DNA of 64,000 bases from Sphingomonas sp. S2M10 (lineage in GTDB: Bacteria; Pseudomonadota; Alphaproteobacteria; Sphingomonadales; Sphingomonadaceae). The stretch's first letter is position 1; each line of letters opens with the position of its first letter. The notes beneath the pieces are model-generated. The model searched no databases and was not told the DNA's origin. It was given only the letters and a program-made list of their open reading frames with translations. Position numbers and translations under genes: made by a program. Below, one piece after another: positions 11,577-20,451 of the stretch. Location of the stretch: NCBI RefSeq assembly GCF_012650175.1, contig NZ_JAAILI010000055.1:62001-126000 (forward strand), in the 5' to 3' direction.

Positions 11577-13085
11577 CTAGAGCAGCGTGGGCTGTTCGGG
11601 CTTGGGCGGAACATAGGCCTTGCCCGCGCCGCGCTCAACCCGCGCGTCCACCGACCCGTCGGCGAAATGCAGCGTCACGGCCTGGGCCATGCGCGCATCC
11701 TCGGCCGAGGCGACTACCTTGCCGGTGCCGCGCCCCTCCACCCAGGCATAGCCCTTCTTGAGCGGCAGTTCGGGATCGAGCAGTTCGAGGTGGCGGCCCA
11801 TCGCCGCCAGCCGTTCCGAGGCGGTGGCGAAGCGGCGCTCCAGTGTGGCGAGCTTGAGCGCTTCGGCCGGGCGGGCGAAGCGCTGGCGAAGCGCTGCCAG
11901 TTCGCGATCGGCGGCGCGGTCGAGCGCGATACCGCCCAACCGCTGCCGCGCGGTCGCCAGCCGTTGCTCCAGCGTCGCCGGGCGCAGCGCGGCGCCGGCG
12001 CGATCGAGCTGGCCGCGCGCCACGGTCACACGGCGCTCAAGTGCCAGCCCGAGCCGGGCGCCAACATCGTCGAGCCGCTGGCGCTGCGGCCCGAGCAGCG
12101 CATCGCGGCGGGGCAGCACGCGGACGAGCGCCGCCAGCCGCTCCCCGGCGCGCTCGTGATAGCGGCGGACGCAGCGTTCGGTGCGGTGCGCCAGCGTGGC
12201 GATGCCGTGACGGACTTCGGAGAGTACCGGCACCGCGATCTCGGCTGCCGCAGTGGGCGTGGGCGCGCGGAGATCGGCGGCGAAATCACACAAGGTCGTG
12301 TCCGTCTCGTGCCCCACCGCCGAAATGATCGGGATCGAACATTCCGCCACCGCGCGGACCACGACTTCCTCGTTGAAAGCCCAGAGATCCTCGATCGAGC
12401 CGCCGCCACGCGCGACGATCAGCAGGTCCGGGCGCGGCACCGCGCCGCCCGGCTGGATCGCATCGAAGCCGCGCACCGCCCGCGCGACCTCCTGCGCCGA
12501 TCCCTCGCCCTGCACCTTTACCGGCCAGACCAGCACGTGGCTGGGGAAACGATCCTCCAGTCGGTGGAGGATGTCGCGGATCACCGCGCCGGTGGGCGAG
12601 GTCACCACGCCAATCACCTTGGGCATATAGGGCAGCGGCTTCTTCCGCTGCGCGTCGAACAGCCCCTCGCCTGCCAGCTTGGCCTTGAGCTTCTCCAGCA
12701 GCGCCATCAGCGCGCCCTCGCCGGCCAGCTCCATGCGCTCGATCACGATCTGGTATTTGGAGCGGCCCGGATAGATGGTCAGCTTGCCGGTGGCGATCAC
12801 CTCCAGCCCGTCCTGCGGCTGGAAGGGCAGCGCGGACGCTGCGCCGCGCCAGATCACCCCGTCGATCACCGCGTCCATGTCCTTGAGCGCGAGATAGGCA
12901 TGGCCCGAAGCGGCGCGCTTCCAGCCCGAAATCTCGCCGCGCAGGCGGACATGGCCGAACTCGCCCTCGACCATCCGCTTCAGCCGGCCGGAGAGTTCGC
13001 TGACGCTCATCGGCGCCGCGTTGTCCCCGGGCACCGCCTCGGCTACGAGCCGCGTCGATGAAGTCTCGAAAAGGGGGTCGGCCAT
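11577..13085 (-). CDS. xseA: Exodeoxyribonuclease VII large subunit, 502 aa
   Basis: XseA with XseB degrades single-stranded DNA to short oligonucleotides. Visible features are the N-terminal OB fold ([20 protein letters not shown], then [20 protein letters not shown]), the catalytic-domain signatures [28 protein letters not shown] and ISAVGHETD, and a helical C-terminal half. Translation starts at 13085 with AGGA 5-6 nt upstream. That start codon overlaps the purD start codon on the other strand. xseB is not in the window. Confidence 0.95.
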   Translation of the reverse strand: MADPLFETSSTRLVAEAVPGDNAAPMSVSELSGRLKRMVEGEFGHVRLRGEISGWKRAASGHAYLALKDMDAVIDGVIWRGAASALPFQPQDGLEVIATGKLTIYPGRSKYQIVIERMELAGEGALMALLEKLKAKLAGEGLFDAQRKKPLPYMPKVIGVVTSPTGAVIRDILHRLEDRFPSHVLVWPVKVQGEGSAQEVARAVRGFDAIQPGGAVPRPDLLIVARGGGSIEDLWAFNEEVVVRAVAECSIPIISAVGHETDTTLCDFAADLRAPTPTAAAEIAVPVLSEVRHGIATLAHRTERCVRRYHERAGERLAALVRVLPRRDALLGPQRQRLDDVGARLGLALERRVTVARGQLDRAGAALRPATLEQRLATARQRLGGIALDRAADRELAALRQRFARPAEALKLATLERRFATASERLAAMGRHLELLDPELPLKKGYAWVEGRGTGKVVASAEDARMAQAVTLHFADGSVDARVERGAGKAYVPPKPEQPTLL

Positions 13086-14349
13086 GAACGTCCTGCTACT
13101 GGGGTCGGGGGGGCGCGAACATGCGCTCGCCTGGAAGCTCGCGCAATCGCCGCTGCTGACGCAGCTTTTCGCCGCACCGGGCAATCCGGGCATAGCGGCG
13201 CATGCCACGCTCGTCGACCTCGTGCCGACCGATCCTGCGGCGGTGCTTGCGTTTGCCCAGGCGAACGGCATCGGGCTGGTCGTGGTAGGGCCGGAGGCAC
13301 CGCTGGTCGCAGGCGTCGGCGACCTACTGCGCGAGGCTGGTATCCCGGTATTCGGGCCCAACCGGCTGCCGGCGCAGCTGGAAGGATCGAAGGGCTTTAC
13401 CAAGGATCTGTGCGCGCGTGCGGGCATCCCCACGGCGGGCTATGTCCGCGTGCATGGGCTGGACGCGGCGCTGGCGGCGCTGGAGCCGTTCGGGCTGCCG
13501 GTGGTGGTGAAGGCCGACGGCCTTGCCGCGGGCAAGGGCGTCACCGTCGCGATGAGCCGCGACGAGGCGGTGGCCGCGCTCACCGCGATTTTCGCCGATA
13601 CGGGCGCCAGCGCGGTGATCGAGGAATTCCTCGACGGTGAGGAAGCCAGTCTGTTCGTCATTACCGATGGCACGACCGCAGTGCCGTTCGGATCGGCGCA
13701 GGATCACAAGCGTGTCGGCGAAGGCGATGTCGGCCCCAATACCGGTGGCATGGGCGCCTATAGCCCCGCCCCGGTGCTCACGCCCGCGCTGGAACGGGAA
13801 GCGATCGAGCGGATCGTCGAGCCGACCATCGCGGCGCTGGCGGCCGACGGCATCCCCTATTCGGGCGTGCTCTATGCCGGGCTGATGCTCACCAGGCACG
13901 GCCCGAAGCTGATCGAGTACAACGCGCGCTTCGGCGATCCCGAATGCCAGGTGCTGATGCTGCGGCTGGAGGACGATCTGCTCGACCTACTGCTGGCGAC
14001 CGCCCGCGGCGAGCTGGCAGGACGCCCCGCCCCGCGCTTTAGCCCGAACACCGCGCTCACGGTGGTGATGGCGGCGCGCGGCTATCCCGGCACCCCGGAA
14101 ACCGGCGGCATGATCGAAGGGATCGATGCGGCAGAGGCCGGCGGCGTGCAGGTGTTCCATGCGGGCACCAAGCGTCAGGGCGACACGCTGGTGGCGAGCG
14201 GCGGCCGGGTGCTCAACGTGACCGCGATCGGACCGGATATCGCGACGGCGCAGACCGCGGCCTATCGCGGCGTCGATGCGATCGACTTCCCCACGGGCTT
14301 CTGCCGGCGCGACATCGGCTGGCGCGAACTCGCCCGCACGCGCGGCTGA
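13084..14349 (+). CDS. purD: Phosphoribosylamine-glycine ligase, 421 aa
   Basis: PurD is the second step of purine biosynthesis (ATP-dependent joining of glycine to phosphoribosylamine). It begins [19 protein letters not shown], the GARS N-domain signature, and has the ATP-grasp motifs [24 protein letters not shown] and [21 protein letters not shown] lies 7 nt before the ATG. The start codon shares the palindrome CATG with the divergent xseA start. Length is normal. Confidence 0.96.
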   Translation: MNVLLLGSGGREHALAWKLAQSPLLTQLFAAPGNPGIAAHATLVDLVPTDPAAVLAFAQANGIGLVVVGPEAPLVAGVGDLLREAGIPVFGPNRLPAQLEGSKGFTKDLCARAGIPTAGYVRVHGLDAALAALEPFGLPVVVKADGLAAGKGVTVAMSRDEAVAALTAIFADTGASAVIEEFLDGEEASLFVITDGTTAVPFGSAQDHKRVGEGDVGPNTGGMGAYSPAPVLTPALEREAIERIVEPTIAALAADGIPYSGVLYAGLMLTRHGPKLIEYNARFGDPECQVLMLRLEDDLLDLLLATARGELAGRPAPRFSPNTALTVVMAARGYPGTPETGGMIEGIDAAEAGGVQVFHAGTKRQGDTLVASGGRVLNVTAIGPDIATAQTAAYRGVDAIDFPTGFCRRDIGWRELARTRG

Positions 14350-14353
14350 CCGG

Positions 14354-14389
14354 GGCAGGTCGCGGCTGCACCCGCAGCCGCGACCTGCC
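14354..14389. terminator. Very stable 16-bp hairpin after purD
   Basis: GGCAGGTCGCGGCTGC (14354-14369), loop ACCC, then the exact complement (14374-14389). It lies 5 nt after the purD stop and lacks a T-run on either side. It probably acts as a stability or Rho-assisted termination element between convergent purD and tRNA-Arg. Confidence 0.6.
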
Positions 14390-14453
14390 GAATGCGCGCA
14401 CGAACCATCCTCGCCCGAGGCGATGCGGATGGTATGACGATGTCGGAAGAAAT

Positions 14454-14530
14454 TGGCGCGCCCGGAACGATTCGAACGTCCGACCCTCAGATTCGTAGTC
14501 TGATGCTCTATCCAGCTGAGCTACGGGCGC
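14454..14530 (-). tRNA. tRNA-Arg (anticodon ACG)
   Basis: Read on the minus strand, the acceptor arm GCGCCCG pairs with CGGGCGC, followed by discriminator G and encoded CCA. The anticodon stem TCAGA/TCTGA encloses loop CTACGAA, anticodon ACG, reading CGN Arg codons after A34 deamination. The T-loop TTCGAAT is standard. Length is 77 nt including CCA. Confidence 0.96.
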
Positions 14531-14593
14531 GCGGTGAGGTGCGGCGCCTAAACGAGGATCGGGGGTAGCGCAACCCCTTTTTGCATGCCCCCC

Positions 14594-15010
14594 TCAATTA
14601 TCGCGATAGGGCAGCATGTCCTCGTCGAACGAGCGCGGCTCGCTGCAATGCCAGGTCGCGCCGTCCCAGCGGTCTTCGCGGTCGTCATACTGGATCAGCG
14701 TGCCCACCGGACAGCCCAGCGACGCCAACTCGTCACGGCAGAAGGCGCGGCCACGCTCGAGATCGGTTAGGTCGACGTCCAGGATCGCGCAAGCCGGCCG
14801 CCACTGGCCCGCATCGTCGAGCGTCTCGATCAGCGTGCCGCCGCCGCAGGTGCCGAGCCCGGCAATGCGCAGCTCGGCATCGAGGAACACGCCGTAGCGC
14901 CCCTCGCGCTCGTGCGGGTCCATGTCGCCGGGGAAGGCGACCGACACCGAATGCGTGTCGAGCGGCTCTGCCAGAAGGGCGTCGAGCCCGGGTAGGAACC
15001 GCTCGATCAT
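14594..15010 (-). CDS. Conserved protein of unknown function, 138 aa
   Basis: It begins MIERFLPGLDALLAEPLD and is acidic and soluble, with no signal peptide or membrane segment. It contains GTCGGGTLIETL and ends SFDEDMLPYRDN. I do not recognise a domain. The ATG at 15010 lies 4 nt after the pheT stop, with GAGG about 8 nt upstream, so it is the last gene of the pheST transcript. Confidence 0.75.
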   Translation of the reverse strand: MIERFLPGLDALLAEPLDTHSVSVAFPGDMDPHEREGRYGVFLDAELRIAGLGTCGGGTLIETLDDAGQWRPACAILDVDLTDLERGRAFCRDELASLGCPVGTLIQYDDREDRWDGATWHCSEPRSFDEDMLPYRDN

Positions 15011-15014
15011 CGCA

Positions 15015-17438
15015 TCATCCTCGCAGGGTTGCCCCAAGCTTCGTCGCCGCCGCGACGACCTTGTCGGCCACCGCCTTCAGGTCCGCGTCGGTGAAGCTCT
15101 TTTCGCCCGGTTGGAGCGTGACTTCAATGGCCAACGACTTCTGCCCCTCGGGTACGCCCTGCCCCGTGAAGACATCGAACAGCCGCGCGTCGACGATGGT
15201 GGCCTTGTCCGCGCCCTTCACGGTGCGGACGAGGTCGCCGGCGGCAAGGGTGGTCGGCACCAGGAAGGCGAAGTCGCGGGTCACCGCCTGCAGCGCCGGG
15301 GGCGTGAAGGCGGGGCGGGTGAAGCCGGTCGCCTTCTTCGCGGGCAGCGCGTCGAGATGGAGTTCCACCGCCGCCACCGCGCCGTCGAGGTCGAACGCCT
15401 TGAGCACGCTCGGGTGGACCATGCCGAAGCTGGCGAGGACGTTCTTCGGCCCCAGCCGCAGCGTCGCCGACTGCCCGGGATGATAGGCGGCACCCGCCTC
15501 GCCCATCACCTGCAGGTTGGCGAGCGGCGCGCCGGCGGCTTCCAGCAGCGCCAGCGCCTCGGCCTTGGCATCGAAGGCGGTAAAGGGCTGCGCCTTGCCG
15601 GTCTGCCAGCCGCGCGAGGCCTTGGAGCCCGCCAGCACGACACCCAGCGTCAGCCGCTCCTTGTCCGCCAGATAGCGGCGGCCGACCTCGAACAGGCGGA
15701 CGCTGGTCGCGCCGCGCTTGAGGTTGCGCTCCGCCGCCGCCAGCAGGCCGGGCAACAGCGAGGGGCGCATGACCTTCATGTCCTCGCTGATCGGGTTGGC
15801 GAGCGTCCAGGCCCCGCCGCCGAACACCGCAGCTTGCGACTCGGGTAGGAAGCTCCAGGTGATCGCCTCGTTGAGCCCGCGCGCGGCAGCGGTGCGGCGC
15901 ATCCGGCGCTCGAGCTTCTGCTCGGGCGTGGCGGTGGGCACAGCCACGCCGGGGGTGCGCGGCAGCGGCACCGAGGGGACGTTGTCGATACCGGCGATGC
16001 GGATCACTTCCTCGACGATGTCGGCCGGGCCGTCGATGTCGCGGCGCCAGCTCGGCGCGGTGACGCGGAAGGCCTCGAAGCCCTCGCCGAGGTCGACCGG
16101 ATCGCCATTGCCGTCGAGCGGCTGGACGATGAAACCGAGACTTTCGAGGATCTCCACCTGCTGTTCCGCGGGAACGGCGAGGCCGCCGAGCGTCTCGGCC
16201 AGATTGGGATCATAGCCGACGACCGCGCCCACCTTGGGCGGCGTGCCGCTGCGGGTGACGTCGCTCGGGGTGCCGCCGCACAGCGCCAGCACCAGCCGGG
16301 TGGCGATCGCCAGCCCCTCGTCGAGGAACGCGGGATCGACGCCGCGCTCGAAGCGAGTGCGCGCATCGCTGGTCAGCAGCAGCTTCTGGCCGGTGCGGGC
16401 AATGTGCTCGGGATCGAAATAGGCGCATTCGATCAGCACGTCGGTGGTGTCGTCCGAACAACCCGAATGCTCGCCGCCCATGATGCCGCCGATGTCATGC
16501 ACGCCCGCATCGTCGGCGATCACGGTCATGCTCTCGGTCAGCGTGTAGGTCTTGCCGTTCAGCGCCAGCACGGTCTCGCCGTCCTGCGCCTTGCGCGCGG
16601 CGAGCCCGCCGACAAGCTTCGCCATGTCATAGACGTGGAGCGGGCGGCCGAGCCCGAACATCACGAAGTTGGTGATGTCGACCAGCGCCGAGATGGGCTT
16701 CTGCCCCACCGCCTTGAGGCGCTGCTGGAGCCAGTCGGGCGACGGCCCGTTCTGCACACCGCGCACGATCTGGCCGTAGAAGGCCGGGCAGCCCGCTGCA
16801 TCGTCGGTGCGCACGTCGGGCCCCGCGCCCTGCGGCACGATCGCCGGCAGGCCCGCCACCACCGCATCGAGCGGCTTGAGCGTGCCGAGGCCCGCTGCGG
16901 CAAGATCGCGGGCGATGCCCCGCACGCCCATGCAATCCTGGCGGTTGGGCGTGATCGACACGTCGATGACGGGATCGTCGAGGCCCGCATAGTCAGCGAA
17001 GGCCGTGCCCACCGGCGCGTCCTCGGGCAGCTCTATGATGCCGTCATGGTCCTCGCCGAGCTCCAGCTCGCGGGTCGAGCACATCATGCCGTTCGATTCG
17101 ATGCCGCGCACCGCCGCGACCTTGAGCGTCATGCCGTTGGCCGGCACCACCGCGCCGGGCAAGCCCAGTACGCCGACGAGCCCTGCACGCGCATTGGGCG
17201 CGCCGCACACCACCTGCAGCGGGCCCTTGCCGAAATCGACGCTGAGCACCTGCAGCTTGTCCGCCTGCGGGTGGCGCTCGGCGGTCAGCACGCGGGCGAC
17301 GTGGAAGCCGGTCAGCCGCTCGGCGGGGTTCTCGACGCCTTCGACTTCGAGGCCAACACGGGTCAGCGCCTCGAGGATCTCGGTCAGCGAGGCCTCGGTC
17401 TCCAGATGCTCCTTGAGCCAAGAGAGAGTGAACTTCAC
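15015..17438 (-). CDS. pheT: Phenylalanine-tRNA ligase beta subunit, 807 aa
   Basis: The beta subunit of the alpha2-beta2 PheRS carries the tRNA-binding, editing (B3/B4) and anticodon-binding domains. The N-terminal part [17 protein letters not shown] leads into the EMAP-like tRNA-binding domain ([15 protein letters not shown]). The C-terminal ferredoxin-like domain runs from [18 protein letters not shown] to the end. The start is GTG at 17438, overlapping the pheS TGA (GTGA); no ATG fits. Confidence 0.96.
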   Translation of the reverse strand: MKFTLSWLKEHLETEASLTEILEALTRVGLEVEGVENPAERLTGFHVARVLTAERHPQADKLQVLSVDFGKGPLQVVCGAPNARAGLVGVLGLPGAVVPANGMTLKVAAVRGIESNGMMCSTRELELGEDHDGIIELPEDAPVGTAFADYAGLDDPVIDVSITPNRQDCMGVRGIARDLAAAGLGTLKPLDAVVAGLPAIVPQGAGPDVRTDDAAGCPAFYGQIVRGVQNGPSPDWLQQRLKAVGQKPISALVDITNFVMFGLGRPLHVYDMAKLVGGLAARKAQDGETVLALNGKTYTLTESMTVIADDAGVHDIGGIMGGEHSGCSDDTTDVLIECAYFDPEHIARTGQKLLLTSDARTRFERGVDPAFLDEGLAIATRLVLALCGGTPSDVTRSGTPPKVGAVVGYDPNLAETLGGLAVPAEQQVEILESLGFIVQPLDGNGDPVDLGEGFEAFRVTAPSWRRDIDGPADIVEEVIRIAGIDNVPSVPLPRTPGVAVPTATPEQKLERRMRRTAAARGLNEAITWSFLPESQAAVFGGGAWTLANPISEDMKVMRPSLLPGLLAAAERNLKRGATSVRLFEVGRRYLADKERLTLGVVLAGSKASRGWQTGKAQPFTAFDAKAEALALLEAAGAPLANLQVMGEAGAAYHPGQSATLRLGPKNVLASFGMVHPSVLKAFDLDGAVAAVELHLDALPAKKATGFTRPAFTPPALQAVTRDFAFLVPTTLAAGDLVRTVKGADKATIVDARLFDVFTGQGVPEGQKSLAIEVTLQPGEKSFTDADLKAVADKVVAAATKLGATLRG

Positions 17439-18520
17439 GCGCCGACTCCCCCGCTCAGCGTGGGCACGTCGAGCGCGGAGAAGCCGTAATGCTTGAGCCA
17501 GCGCAGATCGCCGTCGAAGAAGGGGCGCAAGTCGTCCATCCCATATTTGAGCATCGCAAGCCGGTCGACGCCGGTGCCGAAGGCGAAGCCCTGCCATTCT
17601 TCGGGATCGAGCCCGCAGGCCTCGATCACCCGCCGGTGCACCATGCCGCTGCCCAGCACTTCCATCCAGCCGCCGCCGGGCGCGTCGCCGCTGCCGCCGA
17701 TCACGCGCTTGCCGTCCTTCCAGGTGAAGCCGACATCGACTTCGGCCGAAGGCTCGGTGAAGGGGAAATAGCTGGGGCGCAGGCGCAGCACGATATCGTC
17801 GCGCTCGAAGAAGGCCTTGAGGAAGGTCTCCAGCGTCCACTTCAGATGACCGAGCGTGATGCCCTTGTCGATCACCAGGCCTTCGATCTGGTGGAACATC
17901 GGCGTGTGGGTCGCATCCGAATCCGAACGATAGACGCGGCCCGGCGCGATGATGCGGATCGGCGGCTTGCTGCTCGTCATCGTGCGGATCTGCACGGGGC
18001 TGGTGTGCGTGCGCAGCACCATCGGCCGCTCATGCTCGCCGGCGAGGTAGAAGGTATCGTGCATCGCGCGCGCCGGATGCGTTTCCGGAATGTTGAGCGC
18101 GGTGAAATTGTGCCAGTCGTCCTCGACCTCGGGGCCGGTGGCGACCGCGAAGCCCAGATCGGCGAAGATCTCGGCGAGTTCGTCCATCACCTGGCTGACC
18201 GGGTGGACCGAACCGGGGGCGACGCCGTCGACCGGCAGCGTCATGTCCACCGTCTCGCTGGCGAGGCGCGCATCAAGCGCGGCCTGTTCCATGGCGGTCT
18301 TGGCGGTCGCAATTGCTTCGGTGACGGCTTCGCGACGGGCATGGATTGCCGGGGCGACCGTCTGCCGCTCCTCGGGGCTCAGCTTGCCCAGCGTCTTCAA
18401 CTCGGCGGTGATGACACCCGCCTTGCCGAGCATCTCGACACGGATTTCCTCCAGCGCGGCAAGCGTGTCGCATTGCCGGATACGGTCCAGGATCGCTTCT
18501 TGCAGGTCCAGCTCTGCCAC
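17435..18520 (-). CDS. pheS: Phenylalanine-tRNA ligase alpha subunit, 361 aa
   Basis: The catalytic subunit has an N-terminal coiled coil and class II motifs: [33 protein letters not shown], and motif 3 [11 protein letters not shown] near the C-terminus. It is complete and of normal length. It overlaps pheT by 4 bp. The gene upstream is the GIY-YIG ORF, not rplT as in the usual cluster. Confidence 0.97.
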   Translation of the reverse strand: MAELDLQEAILDRIRQCDTLAALEEIRVEMLGKAGVITAELKTLGKLSPEERQTVAPAIHARREAVTEAIATAKTAMEQAALDARLASETVDMTLPVDGVAPGSVHPVSQVMDELAEIFADLGFAVATGPEVEDDWHNFTALNIPETHPARAMHDTFYLAGEHERPMVLRTHTSPVQIRTMTSSKPPIRIIAPGRVYRSDSDATHTPMFHQIEGLVIDKGITLGHLKWTLETFLKAFFERDDIVLRLRPSYFPFTEPSAEVDVGFTWKDGKRVIGGSGDAPGGGWMEVLGSGMVHRRVIEACGLDPEEWQGFAFGTGVDRLAMLKYGMDDLRPFFDGDLRWLKHYGFSALDVPTLSGGVGA

Positions 18521-18523
18521 AAT

Positions 18524-18871
18524 TTACTCCGTCATCCCCGCGGAGGCGGGGATCCATGTTCCAGTCGGTTGCCAGGGCTCGAACCCTAGTCCGATCGCTA
18601 GGTCAACCCATTGCGGGTTGCTGCGCTCGATCAGGTTGAGCTTCCAGTCCCGATTCCACGTCTTGATCCGCTTTTCCCGCAGGATGGCGGCGGCCATGTC
18701 TTCATGCACTTCGAACCAGACGAGGCGGGCGATGTCGTGTTTCGAGGTGAAGCCTGGCGTCAGCTTCTCACGATGCTGGTAAAGGCGGCCCAGCAGGTTC
18801 GAGGTCACGCCGGTGTAGAGGGTCCCGTGCCGGCGGCTGGCGAGGATGTACACGCACGGTTGCTTCTCCAC
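18524..18871 (-). CDS. GIY-YIG nuclease-domain protein, 115 aa
   Basis: The YhbQ/COG2827-type GIY-YIG fold starts MEKQPCVYILASRRHGTLYTGVTSNLLGRLYQHR; the paired motifs are VYI...LYTGVT and the Arg of LLGRLYQH. The conserved E/N region reads LVWFEVHEDMAAAILREKRIKTWNR. The last residues TWIPASAGMTE are encoded by a palindromic intergenic repeat (18530-18557), so the tail was gained by read-through into the repeat. A second copy of the same repeat begins 20 bp upstream of the start codon. Biological role is unknown. Confidence 0.88.
   Translation of the reverse strand: MEKQPCVYILASRRHGTLYTGVTSNLLGRLYQHREKLTPGFTSKHDIARLVWFEVHEDMAAAILREKRIKTWNRDWKLNLIERSNPQWVDLAIGLGFEPWQPTGTWIPASAGMTE
18530..18557. 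repeat. Palindromic repeat copy 1 (inside the GIY-YIG 3' end)
   Basis: The sequence is of the form CGTCATCCCCGC-GGAG-GCGGGGATCCAT, with a CCCCGC/GCGGGG stem. It is 28 bp and identical to copy 2. When translated from the minus strand it gives WIPASAGMT. Confidence 0.9.
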
Positions 18872-18890
18872 GCCCTATCCCCCGCCCCTT

Positions 18891-18918
18891 CGTCATCCCC
18901 GCGGAGGCGGGGATCCAT
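18891..18918. repeat. Palindromic repeat copy 2
   Basis: It is identical to copy 1 and in the same orientation, 20 bp upstream of the GIY-YIG start codon. Together the two bracket the nuclease gene as direct repeats. Confidence 0.9.
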
Positions 18919-18958
18919 TTTCCGTGCCGATTCAGCAGGAGCCGCGACCGACGAGTCA

Positions 18959-18986
18959 ATGGATTCCCGCCTTCGCGGGAATGACG
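18959..18986. repeat. Palindromic repeat copy 3 (inverted, diverged)
   Basis: ATGGATTCCCGC-CTTC-GCGGGAATGACG is the same family in opposite orientation, about 40 bp from copy 2. The copy 2/copy 3 pair forms an inverted doublet typical of REP/BIME-type intergenic repeats. Confidence 0.85.
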
Positions 18987-19006
18987 ACTTAGGGCGTGGG
19001 GCTTGG

Positions 19007-19624
19007 CTACACCCGGCTGCCGAGCAGCGCGGCGCCGAACGCCACGAAGACGCCGCCGGTGACGCGGTTGAACATCCGCTGCCGCGCCGCTGGCGCAAGC
19101 CATGCGGCCAGCGAACGACCGCCCAGCGCATAGACCGAGAACCAGAAGGCCTCGATCACCGCGAAAGTCGCGATCAGGATCGCCAGCTGCGGCAGGAACG
19201 GGCGGCCCACGTCGAGGAACTGCGGGAACAGCGCCGCGGCGAAGACGATCAGCTTCGGGTTGGACAGCCCCGTGCCGAGCCCGGTCAGGTAGCGCGCGCG
19301 CACCGACTGGCGCACCGGCATGGCAGCATCGGCATGCGCCTCCGCCACCGGCGCGCACCACGCCTTGATGCCCAGCCACACCAGATAGGCGACACCCGCA
19401 TAGCGCAGCACGTCGTACAGCCCCGGCGACGCCTTGAGCAGCGCCCCCAGCCCCGCCGCCGAGGCGACCAGGCAGAACAGGTTCGCGCTCATCAGCCCCG
19501 CGGTGGTCGGCAGCACGCGGGCGGCGCCCTCGCGGATGCTCTGCACCATCACGTGGAGCATGTTCGGCCCCGGCGTCATCGACACGAAAAACACGGCAGT
19601 GACGTAGAGCCACCAGGTCTTCAT
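19007..19624 (-). CDS. LysE/RhtB-family amino-acid exporter, 205 aa
   Basis: This inner-membrane protein has about six hydrophobic helices and the family signature VSMTPGPNMLHV near the N-terminus, plus LGTGLSNPKLIVFAAALFPQF in the middle. It probably exports amino acids or derivatives, as is known for the family. ATG at 19624 gives the conserved start MKTWWLYVTAVF. It is placed between rplT and pheS, which are usually neighbours, and after the rplT terminator, so it has its own transcript start. Confidence 0.88.
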   Translation of the reverse strand: MKTWWLYVTAVFFVSMTPGPNMLHVMVQSIREGAARVLPTTAGLMSANLFCLVASAAGLGALLKASPGLYDVLRYAGVAYLVWLGIKAWCAPVAEAHADAAMPVRQSVRARYLTGLGTGLSNPKLIVFAAALFPQFLDVGRPFLPQLAILIATFAVIEAFWFSVYALGGRSLAAWLAPAARQRMFNRVTGGVFVAFGAALLGSRV

Positions 19625-19656
19625 CGCCACGGGATCGTCTCCCCCCGGTTGAAATG

Positions 19657-19689
19657 AAAAAGGGCGCCGAAGCCGCAGCTTCGACGCCC
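19657..19689 (-). terminator. Terminator of the rpmI-rplT transcript
   Basis: GGGCGCCGAAGC (19662-19673), loop CGCA, GCTTCGACGCCC (19678-19689) form a 12-bp stem with one mismatch. On the minus strand a TTTTT run (19657-19661) follows. It lies 26 bp after the rplT stop. Confidence 0.85.
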
Positions 19690-19715
19690 CTATATCAGCT
19701 TGCGCGCAGGTCCGC

Positions 19716-20081
19716 TCAGGCGGCCTGGGGCAGCGCCGCCTTCGCCTGCGCGATGATGGCCGTAAAGGCTTCACCCTCGTGCATCGCGATGTCGGCCAGG
19801 ACCTTCCGGTCCAGTTCGATACCGGCCAGCTTGAGGCCGTGCATGAACTGCGAATAGGTCAGGCCTTCGGCGCGGACGCCGGCGTTGATGCGTTGGATCC
19901 ACAGGGCGCGGAAGCTGCGCTTCTTTACCTTGCGGTCGCGATAGGCGTACTGGCCGGCCTTTTCGACGGCCTGACGCGCGATGCGGATGGTGTTCTTGCG
20001 ACGGCCATAATAGCCCTTCGCCTGATCCAAAATCCGCTTATGCTTCGCCTTGGTGGTCGTACCACGCTTCACTCGTGCCAT
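19716..20081 (-). CDS. rplT: 50S ribosomal protein L20, 121 aa
   Basis: The sequence [18 protein letters not shown], then [20 protein letters not shown], is unmistakable L20. L20 is an early assembly protein of the large subunit and in many bacteria represses its own mRNA. It is 14 bp downstream of rpmI and ends before a strong terminator. Confidence 0.98.
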   Translation of the reverse strand: MARVKRGTTTKAKHKRILDQAKGYYGRRKNTIRIARQAVEKAGQYAYRDRKVKKRSFRALWIQRINAGVRAEGLTYSQFMHGLKLAGIELDRKVLADIAMHEGEAFTAIIAQAKAALPQAA

Positions 20082-20095
20082 TTTTCAGGACTCCC

Positions 20096-20299
20096 TTACT
20101 TCAGGCCGTACGGCGCCCACGCCTTGACGTGTGCCACGTCGGCGTCGGCCAGCACGCTGGTGCCGCGGTTGGTACGGATATACTTCGAATTGTGCGAAAT
20201 CAGGCGGTGGCGCTTGCCGGCGACGCCGTGCTTCACCTTGCCCGTGGCGGTGAACTTGAAGCGCTTCTTCACACCGCTCTTGGTCTTGAGCTTGGGCAT
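20096..20299 (-). CDS. rpmI: 50S ribosomal protein L35, 67 aa
   Basis: The sequence [20 protein letters not shown] and [11 protein letters not shown] are L35 signatures. It is the first gene of the rpmI-rplT pair. infC, often upstream, is absent here; the next gene is divergent AsmA. The 150 bp between them must hold both promoters. Confidence 0.98.
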   Translation of the reverse strand: MPKLKTKSGVKKRFKFTATGKVKHGVAGKRHRLISHNSKYIRTNRGTSVLADADVAHVKAWAPYGLK

Positions 20300-20451
20300 T
20301 TTCGTCTCCTTATGGTTCGACGATTGCAGACAGCCGCGGCAGCCCTATTAGCCGGACGGTCCCTCGATCGCGGAAAGGCGGCCCCTTAGCGGATGGTTCC
20401 ACGTTATGCAACCACCGGGGAACCGCGCGGGCACAAAGGATTTTGAAGACC

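Noticed and set aside
18530..18986. The repeats as a CRISPR array
   Set aside because: Only three copies with irregular spacing, one containing a gene and one inverted; no cas genes.
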